DNA of 64,000 nucleotides, from NCBI GenBank assembly GCA_048013815.1, contig CM106586.1, positions 10,292,001-10,356,000 of the forward strand. The letters run 5' to 3'. Of this stretch, positions 11,351-22,172 are shown one piece after another. Numbering within the stretch: the first letter of the stretch is position 1; the number at the start of each line of letters is the position of its first letter. Origin of the DNA: Setoptus koraiensis (taxonomy: Eukaryota > Arthropoda). Under the pieces are notes generated by a model. That model worked only from the letters and a program-made list of their open reading frames with translations, did not search any database and was not told the origin of the DNA. The position numbers and the translations under genes are program-made.

Positions 11351-12900
11351 AGTTTGCGGCTGGCAGTGGCGATATCTTGCCAAATCTGGCACCCGATGAA
11401 ATTGAAGAATTTCTGTGATTATGTAAATAAAAAAGTGATCTTGATCGAGATTCAAATCTCTTCTCGCTGGCTGGACGCAAGCAATTCATTATCACGAACA
11501 CAAGTTGCCGGGTGGCTGCGTTTGGCCGGTTCCGGGTGAGCGAATATGAGCAAGCGAGCAATGGCTGTGAATATCGAGCAATGTGTATGTGTGTTGGCTG
11601 TGAATATCGAGCAATGGCAGCGAAAAAGCGTCTCGAGATAACATTTGATTAATGAGCGCCTGTTGATCGCCGATAATAACGGTAATAATGATATAATGAA
11701 TGGCCGGCGAGTTTGCCTAGTTTGTTGTTGCTGATAATGCGAGCGACGGTTGGCTAAAATGTGTCCGCCGCCGCCGACGACGACAACCTGTTCCGTTGCG
11801 TCCTCTGGCCAGCTAATCAAACGTTAACGATCAGCGAGCAAGCTGTTTATCCGGCTGAATATGGCAGTCGGCGCTGGCACACTTGCCGGCGCTCATTAGC
11901 CGACTACTACCGCTTTCACTGTTAATTCCAATTTCAATTTCAATTTTGAATCTAATTCTAATTTCAATCTCGCCATTGCCACCAGTGCTACCCGATGATC
12001 ACGACCTGATCACGATAATCGTCCAGCTTGATTCATGTTGACTCTCTCTCTCTCTCGCTCTGCCTCCCTCGCTTGGCAACAATCGGGCGTTATTATTTGT
12101 GCGCGCTATAATTGTGTTGCAATAAAAATATTAACCGTTGCAATAACGGTTAACATGTTTATAAACATTATCGACTCGCCGGGCAGCCCGCGACAGGGAA
12201 ATGACTCGTTGATGGCGTTGTTAGTGGCAGCGAGATCGATTCAAAGCCAACGGGAACAGCAAGTGGATCGGAAGTGGGCAGGCGCGACAGGATGAATATT
12301 TAATAGTCACGGTACTCACACAGGTGATGTGGTCACTTATCAATCTGTTGCTCTGGGCCATTACGTATATTGTGCATATTGTGTGTATTATGTATATCGT
12401 GTGTATTATGTATATTGTGTATATTTGATTATGACGACAACGCATTACGTAACGCCGGCCAGTGACAGCAGCTGATAAGCGTTACGGTATTGCTACTAGT
12501 GCAACATTGTTGTGCCGTGATACTGGCGTGCGCATTACACAATAGTGTTGCTGCCATGTGACCGTCGCCATACATTCGAATACGACGGCCATCCATTCGA
12601 ATACGACGGCCATCCATTCGAATACGACGGCCAGTCATTTGATTACGACAGCCAGTGGGAGGGCGAGCCGCGACAACGCTCTCACCTGTGCTGTCGCCAA
12701 TCGCCGATTGCCACTCACCTGTCGCCCGTCGCCAGCTGCCTGTGGCCTGTTGCGCACCCTTGCGCTCCTCACCTGAGCTAGCCGCTAACTCATCTATTTA
12801 GCTCAATTGCTTCTCACTCATGATTTCCTAACGTTGAACGATTTCCTGCCGTTGGCCGGCCCCCATCGGCAATGCGAGATGGCGAGATGGCGCTGCCAAG
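11351..12900. other. intergenic stretch with short tandem repeats
   Basis: No coding sequence was recognised. It contains 'aatttcaatttcaattt' near 11930, a CT run near 12042, a TATGT/TGTGTAT-type run at 12360-12426 and a 21-base tandem repeat at 12570-12650. It is likely upstream sequence of the secreted peptide gene. Confidence 0.6.
12570..12650. repeat. 21-base tandem repeat, three to four copies
   Basis: The unit ATTCGAATACGACGGCCATC occurs three times almost perfectly, and a fourth copy has diverged (CATTTGATTACGACAGCCAG). Confidence 0.9.
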
Positions 12901-13126
12901 TGGTCAACAAGCACCAATATAAACAATATTTGTTGTCCGACCGCCGATCACTTGACCATTAGTCCGCGTTGCGCAAACATTGCAGAGGCAAAAGTAAACA
13001 GCAAACAGTAGCAAACATTAAGCAAACAGCAACCAAATAACAACAGCAAGTGCCCCAATTCATCAGTGCAATAGCAGCCGCAAGTCCGCAATATCCAGCC
13101 GGGAATCATTAGTGTGTATAAGCAAA

Positions 13127-13535
13127 ATGAGGTCATTTAAAGTGTTCACCCTTTACGCCCTCCTCGCGCTCGTCTTCATGTCGGCCATATTTCACACAAA
13201 CCAAAACAGAGGTGTCGAGGCCGGCAAAAAGAAGATAATGAAAAACATTTTCATGGCCGCCCTGCTGCTAAATGGCGGCAAGAAGATCGTGCTACCGCTG
13301 CCCATTCCGCTGCCCGTGCCGTAAGTATTTGGCGCTCCCGAGAAAGCCAACGCATCACCATATATCTACTACATATATATACAGACTTTGAATGACTTTA
13401 TCCATGTCCACTCTCTAAAATAAATCTCTCTACAACTCATGGTCCTGAAATCTGAATTCACTGTGAATCAGCGTGCTCAAGCAAACCCAGCCAGTCTACT
13501 ACCAGCAACAGTCTTACCAGCAATCCTACTATTAG
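13127..13535 (+). CDS. small secreted peptide with Lys-rich core and Pro/Val and Gln/Tyr tail
   Basis: Exons 13127-13320 and 13472-13535 encode 85 residues. A signal peptide covers residues 1 to ~25-36 (LYALLALVFMSAIF). A Lys/Gly region follows (EAGKKKIMKN, LLLNGGKKIV), then LPLPIPLPVPV, and exon 2 adds LKQTQPVYYQQQSYQQSYY. The donor is a full GTAAGTAT; without splicing the frame would stop at once. The phase-2 junction keeps the Pro-Val repeat going (PVP|V), which supports the join. The composition fits arthropod cuticle-associated or secreted small peptides, but I do not recognise a named family. A TATA-like AATATAAAC lies near 12916 and an AATAAA at about 14034. Confidence 0.7.
13321..13471 (+). 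other. intron of the secreted peptide gene
   Basis: Consensus donor GTAAGTATT and acceptor GAATCAG, 151 bases. Joining restores a Pro-Val repeat across the junction. Confidence 0.7.
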
Positions 13536-14056
13536 TCGACTATTAGACTACTATTGGAGACTCGACCAACCGAGACTCGCTATTGATGGCCGCACAAGCT
13601 CACAAGCAAACAGATACTTGTTAAGAGAGACACTTGTTGGTCAATCCCACCACAATTCCCACACCGTTCCCAACACTGATCGGTCAGTGCATCACACTAA
13701 TTGCAGCCAATTGACAGTTCCCCCCCGACAGAAATTCAAATTCAGTCACATTCACAGGATACCTCAAGCAGAACGAAGAGCTAATTGGTGCAATGTAAGG
13801 CGAAACGAAGTTGCTGCTGTAAATGGCATTTTGTCAGCAACTTGTTCCGTCGACGCCACTCTTGGCCCGGACTATATAATCTAAACTATAAAATATACAA
13901 CTGGAATCAGTACCCATGCCAGCCATCGTTAGCATAATTAGTTACTATTAGATTGTGTTATTTGGTGCATCATCATTATAAACTAAGAAGAAAGATATAG
14001 TAATAATCAAGTTTCTGTAGAACGCATTGTGCAAATAAACACGAGCTCCTAACCAG
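13536..14056 (+). other. probable 3' UTR of the secreted peptide gene
   Basis: No family-like coding sequence. A polyadenylation signal AATAAA (about 14034) in 'gcaaataaacacg' is the first good candidate downstream of the stop at 13535. The duplicated segment with the kibra-derived gene begins directly after. Confidence 0.4.
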
Positions 14057-14205
14057 TGTATAAATTGATCTTGAAAACGTCATATTCTATTCTAACGATA
14101 TACTGTCTAATAGCACCTTCACGTCTTAGTCTAGTTGAAGAGATAGATCGATCAAAGAATGGAAACGCATCAATGAGAGTTGCAGCCTGGTCTTTATGGT
14201 ATCAT

Positions 14206-15473
14206 TCAGACCTCAATACTATGACTCGATCTTCTCTTGTAAAATCTATCCATAGTCTCTAAAATGAGTTCAGTATCTAATTCTTCTCTTTGTTGAGACA
14301 CCTTCGTTTCAGAGTTGTCGGACAATTCTTGCGAAATCGTATGCGTTGAAGGTTCACAAAACGATGATGACTGAGACTCTTGCAACCCGACCGCGCTCTG
14401 ATTGTTCGCTGTTTCAGATTTCAAATTACTGTGAAACTCATCATCGTAGCTCACATCTTCCTCCTGAGATATTCTTTGTACAGCTGGACAATCGTTAGAT
14501 ATCGGTCCCTTGGAAGCAATGGTTTCCTCGACCAAGTCATAGTTTGGCGAGTAACATGGATTCGAAGCTATTTCATTCTTACACAATTGATTGTGTAACT
14601 GATGGCACATAAGCGGTTTGCTAGCAGAATCAACAAGTCTCATGTTTGTTAGCCCATTGCTGTAGGTTGTATTGTCATCATCGTGGCTCAAAGTCTGACC
14701 GTCACTCACTGATACGTGTTCGTGGCTCCACCTGATTTCTTTATAGTTGGAAGGGACCGTTCTCTGTATGGATTTTCCCTGAGCTGTCGACACAGTATCT
14801 GTCTTATGGTGATCGCCGAGAACGTTGTGAGTAGTCATATCGTTCGGTAACGAAGAGATAGAACTGCCAATCGCGTTGGGAGGTTTAAATTTATTTATCT
14901 GATAGGAGCAGCTCGTCATGGTGGTACATTGTCCAGAACAATCTGTATAATTGCTAAAAGTTAAATTTGGCCGGCTAGAAAACTTTGGAGCTACATTGTG
15001 TTTGGGTGGGCTCACTTCGAGGCATGACTTGTGATGGTCCGAACATTTCGTTTGGTAAATCTGATGATTGTTGGTGTTACCGGCTCGCTGGAGATAATTA
15101 TTCAGCATTTGTAGTCGCTTATTTTGCCATTCTATTCTAGGGTCTTCCAGTTGATTCTTCCTTTCTATGTGATTTGCGAAATAAAAACCTTTTCACACCA
15201 AATGAGATGTTAGAGGTTGAGGTTAGTTTGAGTGAGGATTCCGATAAAAATTATTCCTCAGTATTAGTGTTGATGCTTACCTATCTTCGGATCATACAAT
15301 TTTTCCCAACCGTAGGGCAGTTGATCGCCAGAACAATCCGCAAAAGATGCTGGCTTGGTGATGAAAGGATGAAGCCATTGTGTTGTCTTTAGTCTATGGT
15401 TTACCCAATACATTCTTGAGTCCGAATCAAGTGCTGGCTCCCATTCTTTGTCGTCGCCAATATCCGTAGACAT
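14206..15473 (-). CDS. kibra-derived two-WW-domain protein, duplicate copy
   Basis: Exons 15281-15473 and 14206-15188 (intron 15189-15280) encode about 391 residues. The N-terminal ~105 residues match Kibra/WWC: WW1 (EWEPALDSDSRMYWVNH...TTQW), the linker TKPASFADCSGDQLPYGWE, an atypical WW2 (DPKIGFYFANHIE...QLEDPR) and the start of the helix after it (MLNNYLQRA...IYQTK). The rest, ending SHSVEV, is a low-complexity Ser/Thr/Asn/Cys region that does not resemble Kibra; the C2 and aPKC-binding parts are absent. WW domains bind PPxY proteins. The frame is intact and nearly identical to the copy at 28.0-29.2 kb, apart from the diverged last ~240 bases. Confidence 0.7.
15189..15280 (-). other. intron of the duplicate kibra-derived gene
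   Basis: Minus-strand donor GTAAGCATC and acceptor GTGAAAAG, 92 bases. It splits WW2 after DPKIG, and the joined product FYFANH continues the domain. Confidence 0.8.
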
Positions 15474-15889
15474 GACGACTATGTCAGATGAGGAAATTTA
15501 TTTTGATGATGAAAATCTTTGAATATCCGAATTATATTTACACATAATTACATCAGTAATGAGAACCGATCTTTTATGCGGTCAAAAAACCGTCATTGAA
15601 TCAGACTGGTCATCTGTTGATGCGTGCACCATTCTACGCTGATGCGCGCATCAATATTGTCGTCCAACTTGAACGGTTCAAGTAGCCGTGTAATTTTTGT
15701 TGTTGTACTATGATTGTTAGAAACATTGTTTGTCAAGTAAAAGATCGGTTGTTATAGTTAGCAATTTATTATTATTTCAAATTCTGTCAGTTCAACAGTT
15801 TATAAATGTTGTTGTCAATCATGGATACAATAACTATAAGTCTTTGTCGTCTGTCTCAAGTTCGATACTCATTTAATATCGATTGGGCA

Positions 15890-16243
15890 TCAACGTATTG
15901 GCCGGATGGGTAACTTTTCTTGATTTGTCTTCCATTTATCCTGATCGTCCCTTCTTGCTTCGGGTGTTAATTGGTTCCTCAAACCAACGAGAACGTTTTG
16001 TGCACCTTCCGTTACGGATATAATTGGATTTAATAATGTAGACGGTATGTGACGAACTAATTCACCCATAGCGCCGCGCATATCATCGGCCTGCATACCG
16101 GCGGCCACATTTCGAACAGTGTCATTGAAACCTTCTCTCATTATCGTATAAGCTTGTGTCATGCCCTCGCAAAAGTTCCTCGGTTGATTCAAAATCATAT
16201 GATGGTTATTACTTGATCCTCGATGCCTTCCATTCTGCATGTT
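15890..16243 (-). pseudogene. duplicated 3' fragment of ATG2
   Basis: The sequence is nearly identical to 29657-30010, the last ~117 codons of ATG2, including the stop. Similarity to the ATG2 locus ends abruptly at the CATGTT at 16238-16243. Beyond this the reading stays open to a new ATG at 16273, so a short chimeric peptide could be encoded. Without the rest of ATG2 it is most simply a passenger of the segmental duplication. Confidence 0.85.
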
Positions 16244-16895
16244 AGCGAGAGAACAGCAGTGTCTTGATGTCATCTATTCTTTATCTGGCGGGCGCGTTCT
16301 TCTCGAACGCACATTAACATAGTATAAAGAGCAGCGCTCTGTGTGCGATGGGCGGCAGTAATGAAAGAGTTTATACTCAATTTCGATTCAAGTGTGAACA
16401 ACAATACAACAATTACAACAACAGCAATAACTACAACAACAACAAATGCTCAAATGAATAATGGTTCAACTTTATGTATTGCGCTTGCGAGCATCTAGCG
16501 ACTATGCGAGCTGATAAACACGGTTAATAATTACGTAAACGGTACACGATACAACGGTGCGGCGTAGTTTGTGCTCGTGTTAGGGTACAATTTATAGTTT
16601 ATAGTGTTGTGTTATAACAGTTTCATATTGTTTTATAGTGTTGCTTCCATCCGTCGTGTTTGCCCTGCGCATTTAACGTTTTCACTTCTCGCCAGCGTCT
16701 AACGGCCAACAGCTTGATTTGGTTGATTTTTTCCAAGTTAAAACGCGTAGTCGCAGTGAGTTAGTCGTAAGCAGCAAATTCGCGAGCAAATTCTCGCCTC
16801 TCGCAATACGCAACTCTCAACAGTAGCTCACAAATAGCAGGCAACTCAACACGCAAAAATAGTGTTACCTAGCAAAATAGTTGCTACTTTTAGTG
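16244..16895 (+). other. upstream region of the polyQ gene
   Basis: Non-coding as far as I can see, with a CAA-rich patch at 16395-16445. It is probably the promoter and 5' UTR for the gene starting at 16896. Confidence 0.4.
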
Positions 16896-17033
16896 ATGGA
16901 CAGTAGCGATAATAGCGACAGCAGCAACAACAACAACAGCAAGAATCCAGCCAGTTATTATGTCTCGACGATCGACATGGATGGTCAGTTGTTTCAGCAC
17001 GAACAGCAAGCTTGCGAAGCTTTGTTATTTTGT

Positions 17034-17064
<31 letters not shown>

Positions 17065-17960
17065 AGCAATTGCTAATTGGCCAGCAGCACCTAGATCAGC
17101 ATCAATATCTAGACGAAGATCCGTCATGCAACGATTCGGCCGCAATACTATTGCAACAGCAACAATCCGTCAGTTTACAAGCAACGATTGATACCATTTC
17201 AGGCGCTGGTTTGTACCAGCAACAGTACGCAATAGCCAGTAATCATCATCACCAGCAACAGCAGCAGCAGCAATTAGTTTTAGATGAGGCTGACAATATC
17301 AGTTTTTGCCACAATCAGAATCAGATTGATGCACCAAATCATATCGACGACAATCACAGTGATGAATACAGTAACAATGGTATCATATTGCCACTGTTGC
17401 GAAGCGAACCGTTTAGTGTTGAGCAACTTAATGACAACAGTGTCATCATCAAGTATTACCGAGACGACGATCTTAAGCAATTGATTTGTGATCATTTTAA
17501 ATTGTCGCTGAGTAGCCTGACGCTGCACTCCACCGAACAACAATCGTCGTCGCAACAGCAGCATCATCAACTACAACTACATCAGCAATGTAGTGGAACA
17601 GCAACAACGACAACTACGAAAATCATCAGTTGTCCGTCATCTTCGCAACTCGATCAACAAACGAAACAATCAACGTCTTCGCCAACGAGCCTTGCCCATC
17701 ATCGAGCCAACAAGACGAGGAGGCCGAGACAGCAGCAGCAACAGAATCAAAACGTCAGACACAGACAAGTGAAACAGGAACCACAAGCGGTAGCAGTGGC
17801 ATCTCGACTGGATAAGTGTGAGTATCTCATCGAATCACAAGCAAAACTAATCACCAAGAATAATCCGAATGCGAATGATATCCGCTGCTCGTTTGCTCGT
17901 TTGCATTATTATTATGGCGCCATTATTACTATTTGTGGCACCGTGTTCTTGACTATTTAA
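16896..17960 (+). CDS. polyglutamine-rich protein, probably nuclear, first block
   Basis: The ATG at 16896 opens a protein starting MDSSDNSDSSNNNNS, with several glutamine and histidine runs, a less biased middle (about 17380-17530: FSVEQLNDNSVIIKYYRDDD, then LICDHFKLSLSSL), a basic stretch (HHRANKTRRPRQ) and a VKQEP motif that fits the SUMO-acceptor consensus. It reads open to 17960, but a GTGAGT donor at 17818 may end the exon earlier and join 18122 (acceptor TTTTTTCAG) in either of two open frames. I recognise no DNA-binding domain. Composition suggests a transcriptional regulator. Parts resemble the block at 19.04-20.41 kb, so this may be one multi-exon gene or a tandem duplicate. Confidence 0.55.
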
Positions 17961-19043
17961 TCCTCTTCGATTTGCTAACTTCATTGTTTGCTCTTTTGGT
18001 TAGCCGGCGGTGATGCAGTCTGATGTAGTAGCTTCGATGTAGATGTAGTAGCTGTTACAACTGTGGGCTACTGTTCGAATTCATTGTGCTGTCACATAAA
18101 TAGATATATTTTTTTTTTCAGATTTCAAGCACCGTCACTGTCTGCTATTAACCATTATGATCCGCCGTCAACATCACCACCAACAACGACGACAACAACA
18201 AGTCATCGTGACATCATAACGTTTTGGCGTTATGTCTTACGTTTTGTTTTGTTTTGTCTTGTCTTGTTTTGTCTCGAGTGTGCGGCGGCGCCCGCCGAAT
18301 TGAGAGTCAGACAAGAGTGACAGACAGAGGAACACGTCAAGATGGTGAACAAACAAACAAAGAAACAAAGAAATAAAAACAATGCAATCAATTACAACAC
18401 ACCAAATGGATAAATAAGCCATTGAGATGATCGCGCGACAACGACAACGATGATCATTGTCGTCCATATGTGAGCTAATGTAGCAACTTCATGATAAATT
18501 GAACAACGTATAATTACATAATGATACAGCGATAAAACATCATCATCATGATCATATACTCGTGTTCGTGTACCATCTACTCTAGTTATCACAGTGTTAC
18601 GCCATAACAGCTTTACATGAACCATACCACTACTGTCGCTGCTGTTGTCGCTGTTGTCGCCGTTGTCGCCGTTGTTGTTGTTGTTGTTGTTGTTTGTTGT
18701 TGTGTCTCGGCGTAACGTTATTTTAGACGTTTTTTAGTGCGACTAGTTTTTTAGCGCCAGTCAGTCTAGTTAGTTAGTTGTCAAAGAAGCATGACGCTCT
18801 GTTATGAGCTGTTTAACTTTTTACTACTATTTGCCAAATTATGCTCATCATCGTTCTCGCTCTCTCAAGACAAGTATCTCTGCAAGACACGATTTAATTT
18901 ACTAGTTGTTACTTTTGAGTTGTGCACCATACAGTATACTAATAGTGACGCATTTCTTCTTATTATATTTTTAACCCTTTTACGCAACCTTTATCGTCAC
19001 CCTTTCACTCTGTCATGCTCTCATTCGCCGCTAATCAATTTAG
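17961..19043 (+). other. probable intronic or intergenic stretch between polyQ blocks
   Basis: It contains a strong polypyrimidine acceptor at 18110-18121 followed by an open CAA/ACA-rich patch (18122-18240), a GTT/GTC run (18637-18702), and a branch-point-like CTAATC before the acceptor TTTAG at 19043. The patch may be an exon of the polyQ gene; I could not decide its frame. Confidence 0.4.
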
Positions 19044-20413
19044 CTGCCTACACGACGACCCCAACAGCGCAACAATTACAATATAATCATTCGCAACAAG
19101 CACGCCAACTAGGTGACAACAATAACAATGGCAACAATACATGTAATAATAACATTAACGGGCCATCGGACTATGGCGACCCTGTTGATGCCAGCGGCCG
19201 GCTAGCGCCAACGGTCTTGGCCCCCGCCGATATTTGCAGCGGGCCAGCCGATATTTGCAGCGGGCCAGCCGATATTTGCAGCGGGTCAGCGCCTGATGAA
19301 AATGATGCCATCATGAGCGAGCCAGACGCCGATCACAATGGGACCACTATTATCGAAGCGGCCGGCTCCATCAACCTGGCGGGCGCCCCCGACGGCTACA
19401 CCAACAAACCACATCCACAGCAAGCCACCGGTCAGCACCATTACGGGCCGGTGCATCGGCTGCCGGCGGGCGACGGTCAGCCATTGCCATCGATTAGGAA
19501 CCAACAACAGCAACAGCAGCAGCAGCAGCAACTTTGCGGGACGTTGCTGTTCTCCTGCCAGCAACAGCAACAACAGCAACAACAACCGCTACATAACCAA
19601 CACCTCAGTGCTCATCAGCCGCTAGATCATCATCTAGATCAGCAGCATAATGATCCGAATCATAATGAGCAACAGCAATATTTGAATACGCACGATTACG
19701 TGCACAATTGTGGCCCATTTATCGACATTGTTCACCGGTTGGATCAAAACAATCAGCACCATTTGAGCACCAGTCACAATGAGTCGCAACAACAACAAAA
19801 TCACCACTCGATCTACAGCAGCAGCCAAAACAATGGCTGCCCCTTGAACGAGCTCAGCAGCCTGACTGTTTCAGAGACTGTACAACAGACCACAACCACC
19901 AGTCTGCAAACAACAATTGGACCCTATCACCTTCACGATGACCAGCACCAGCAATATCATGCACCGATGTCGGCCAACGAGCAGGCCTACCAGCAACAGC
20001 ATCACAGCTTCCATCGTCAGCAGCAGCAGCAGCAATATTTAGACGATGATTATTCGCACAATTGCTCGCCATTCGCCCTCAATTCCGTCCGTCTTGGTCA
20101 GCAAAACAATCACCATTTAAGCAGCCACGAATCACAGGAACAAAATCATCATTCGATATACACCAACACCAGTCCGTTAGTGGACAGTGTCCAGCCTGTG
20201 GCCGCACACACAAGTAGCGCTGGCCCGGCCGTCGATGGTCACTATCATCACCATCAACAGCAACACTATGGCGCCAGTATGGCAAGCGGCGAGCAGTTGC
20301 TGCTGGACAATGGCGACGCCAATATTTGTCACCAAAATCAAGGTGCAATTGTGTTGCAAATCAACAAACCAACGGACGGTGGTGCGTACAGGTTCCCCCC
20401 GTACACTTCATGA
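19044..20413 (+). CDS. polyglutamine/histidine-rich protein block, probable exon
   Basis: The frame is open from before the acceptor at 19043 to the stop at 20413, about 456 residues. Sequence upstream in this frame (18791-19043) is T-rich and looks non-coding, so I start at the acceptor. Features in order: Asn-rich start, three in-frame repeats of ADICSGP (19226-19291), an acidic stretch, polyQ runs (19500-19590, 20015-20035) and many Gln/His/Asn-rich segments. The segments LLFSCQQQQQ, YLDDDYSHNC and EQLLLDNGDANICHQNQ resemble ALLFCQQQQQ, YLDEDPSCND and QQLVLDEADNISFCHNQNQ of the 16.9-kb block. A donor-like GTGCGT at about 20382 could splice on. Function is unknown. Confidence 0.5.
19226..19291 (+). 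repeat. 24-base in-frame tandem repeat, three copies
   Basis: The unit GCCGATATTTGCAGCGGGCC(A) repeats three times and encodes ADICSGP/S. The copies are almost identical, which points to recent expansion. Confidence 0.9.
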
Positions 20414-22041
20414 TGTGATATTGTGAGATTGAGCAGCAACCACATTTGCGCAATTAAATCACCGGTGGCTCTCATGACCATCGGCCATCCTCATTTGCCT
20501 CTTCTGGCCTCTTTTCTGTTCGCTGCGCGTCTGCATTTCGCTCGCCGTTTGCATCTCGCTCGCGGCCACTAACCGTCGCCGATGAAACCGCTCCAGTTCA
20601 TCGCCCCCGGCCGGTTGACCGTCCGTCCGTCCGTCTTGTGTTCGGGGCCCCATTTTCGCGTAATCGATCGGCGTCATACGACAGCGCGCGATCGATACGG
20701 GTACGTGTTGGCGCGTTGTTGCCGGCTGCAGTATAGGCCAGACACTCAATCTGACAGTGGCACCAACAACGACAGCAGCAACAACGACAGCGGCAACAAC
20801 AACAGCAGCAACAACAACAGCGGCAGCAACCGGGCAACACCAAAACAACGACAAACTGACTTGTGATATCGGCCCGCTGACACTGTCACACTGATATTGA
20901 CACTGACAGGCAGCAACTTGCGCGCAATCAAAAAATTCAATATGTCATACATGGCCAACATGGCGCCGCTGTCCGATCGGTGCAACCACTTGCCAAACAA
21001 CTAACGTCTCGCGCCCGGCGCGTGCTCACGATGATGATCAATAATAATAATAATAATAATAATAGTCAAGCGCGATAATGAATTTTGGCGCTGATGAAAC
21101 AAGCAGCCCTATAGTTATCGCATTAGTACACGGGTGCATGATGTAGTTGTTGCTGTCGTTGTTGTTGTTGTTGTTGTTGTTGCTGCTGCTGTTGTGCGTC
21201 GGTGTCGTGTGGCCGGCCGCAATGGCCGTAGATGCCCTGTCGTCCGGGCGTTCGTTGTTTGCTGTCAGACGGGCAACAGACTCGCTCTGTAGTCTATATC
21301 TGGGCCAGTTCTTGAAAGAACCGCCACCACTACCGACAACAACAACCGATATTAATAACAACAGCGCCGACGACAATAACAATAATAAAATTGCCCCTAA
21401 GAGTGCTAGATGCAACGATATATGATATCATTTGATTCTGGCCCCTCGCACGCACTATCGCTCGACGTTGTCGCTGTCGCTGTTGTCTCCGTCGTTGTTG
21501 TTGTTGTTGTTGTTTTGGCCCCAACTTTCCGAGCGGTAGTATCTATAATACAAGTCGGCGCTCGTGTTTTTCATTGTGTGTATTCGTACGTCCGCGCTTG
21601 TGTGTATACAAGTGTGTGCGCGTCAATCTATTACGTAACCTCTGATAGTGGCCTCACCGCCACTATCACTGTCGCCTCCACTGGAGTGTCGACACCGATG
21701 CAACTGACTTTGCTGCTGCTGCTGCTGCCTCAATTGATAGCAATAGTTGAACATGGCAGTAGTAATTGATTATTGTGCGCATCATTGCCCCGTGCAAGTG
21801 CGACCCGCCAGCCAGCCAGCCATCGTGTTGTCGCCAACAAACACACAAATTGCGCAATACCCAAACCTTTGCAAACTCCCATCCATTGGGCACCCCATAA
21901 TAACTTGTAAACAATGGAGAGTCAAGCGTGTAGGTGGCTCAGCCAACTATATCATTTAATTTGGCCCCCTGTTTGACGGTAATTTGGGCACCGCGAAAAC
22001 AATTAATGTGCGCCGCCTCGGCTTGTGTTTGCACCGGTCAC
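20414..22041. other. intergenic, trinucleotide-repeat-rich
   Basis: Contains CAA/CAG-type runs at 20757-20835, an AAT run at 21041-21062, GTT runs at 21147-21192 and 21492-21515, and CTG at 21712-21728. Open frames here are by-products of these repeats. No gene was recognised. Confidence 0.6.
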
Positions 22042-22172
22042 AAGTAGCTACAACAGCGGTCAAACTAGCGATCAAGATATCGGTGGGGCCACTGTAAAAT
22101 TAAATACCTATGATATGGTCTCCTATGGCGGCTCTTGACAGTATTCGTTACCCAACGGGTTCGGAGTATTTA
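22042..22172 (+). pseudogene. fragment of the DESI2 exon
   Basis: About 130 bases match 9262-9392, with 'gatcaagatatcggt', 'actgtaaaattaaat' and 'tatgatatggtctcc' shared, and read SSYNS..QTSDQDIG.ATVKLN.YDM before the frame breaks. The left edge falls close to the start of the DESI2 exon, and the right edge lies just before the catalytic His codon. It is a dead partial copy. Confidence 0.85.

Larger units (their letters stand above)
14446..16243. repeat. segmental duplication, right-hand copy matches 28213-30010
   Basis: By eye only about ten substitutions separate this 1.8-kb block from 28213-30010. It spans most of the kibra-derived gene, the spacer and the ATG2 3' end. Left of 14446 the two copies differ by roughly one base in ten, and there is a 9-base indel at the boundary. 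Confidence 0.9.

Noticed and set aside
18791-19043. N-terminal extension of the second polyQ block
   Set aside because: It is T-rich with no protein-like pattern and ends in a good acceptor (branch-like CTAATC, TTTAG), so it is more likely intron.
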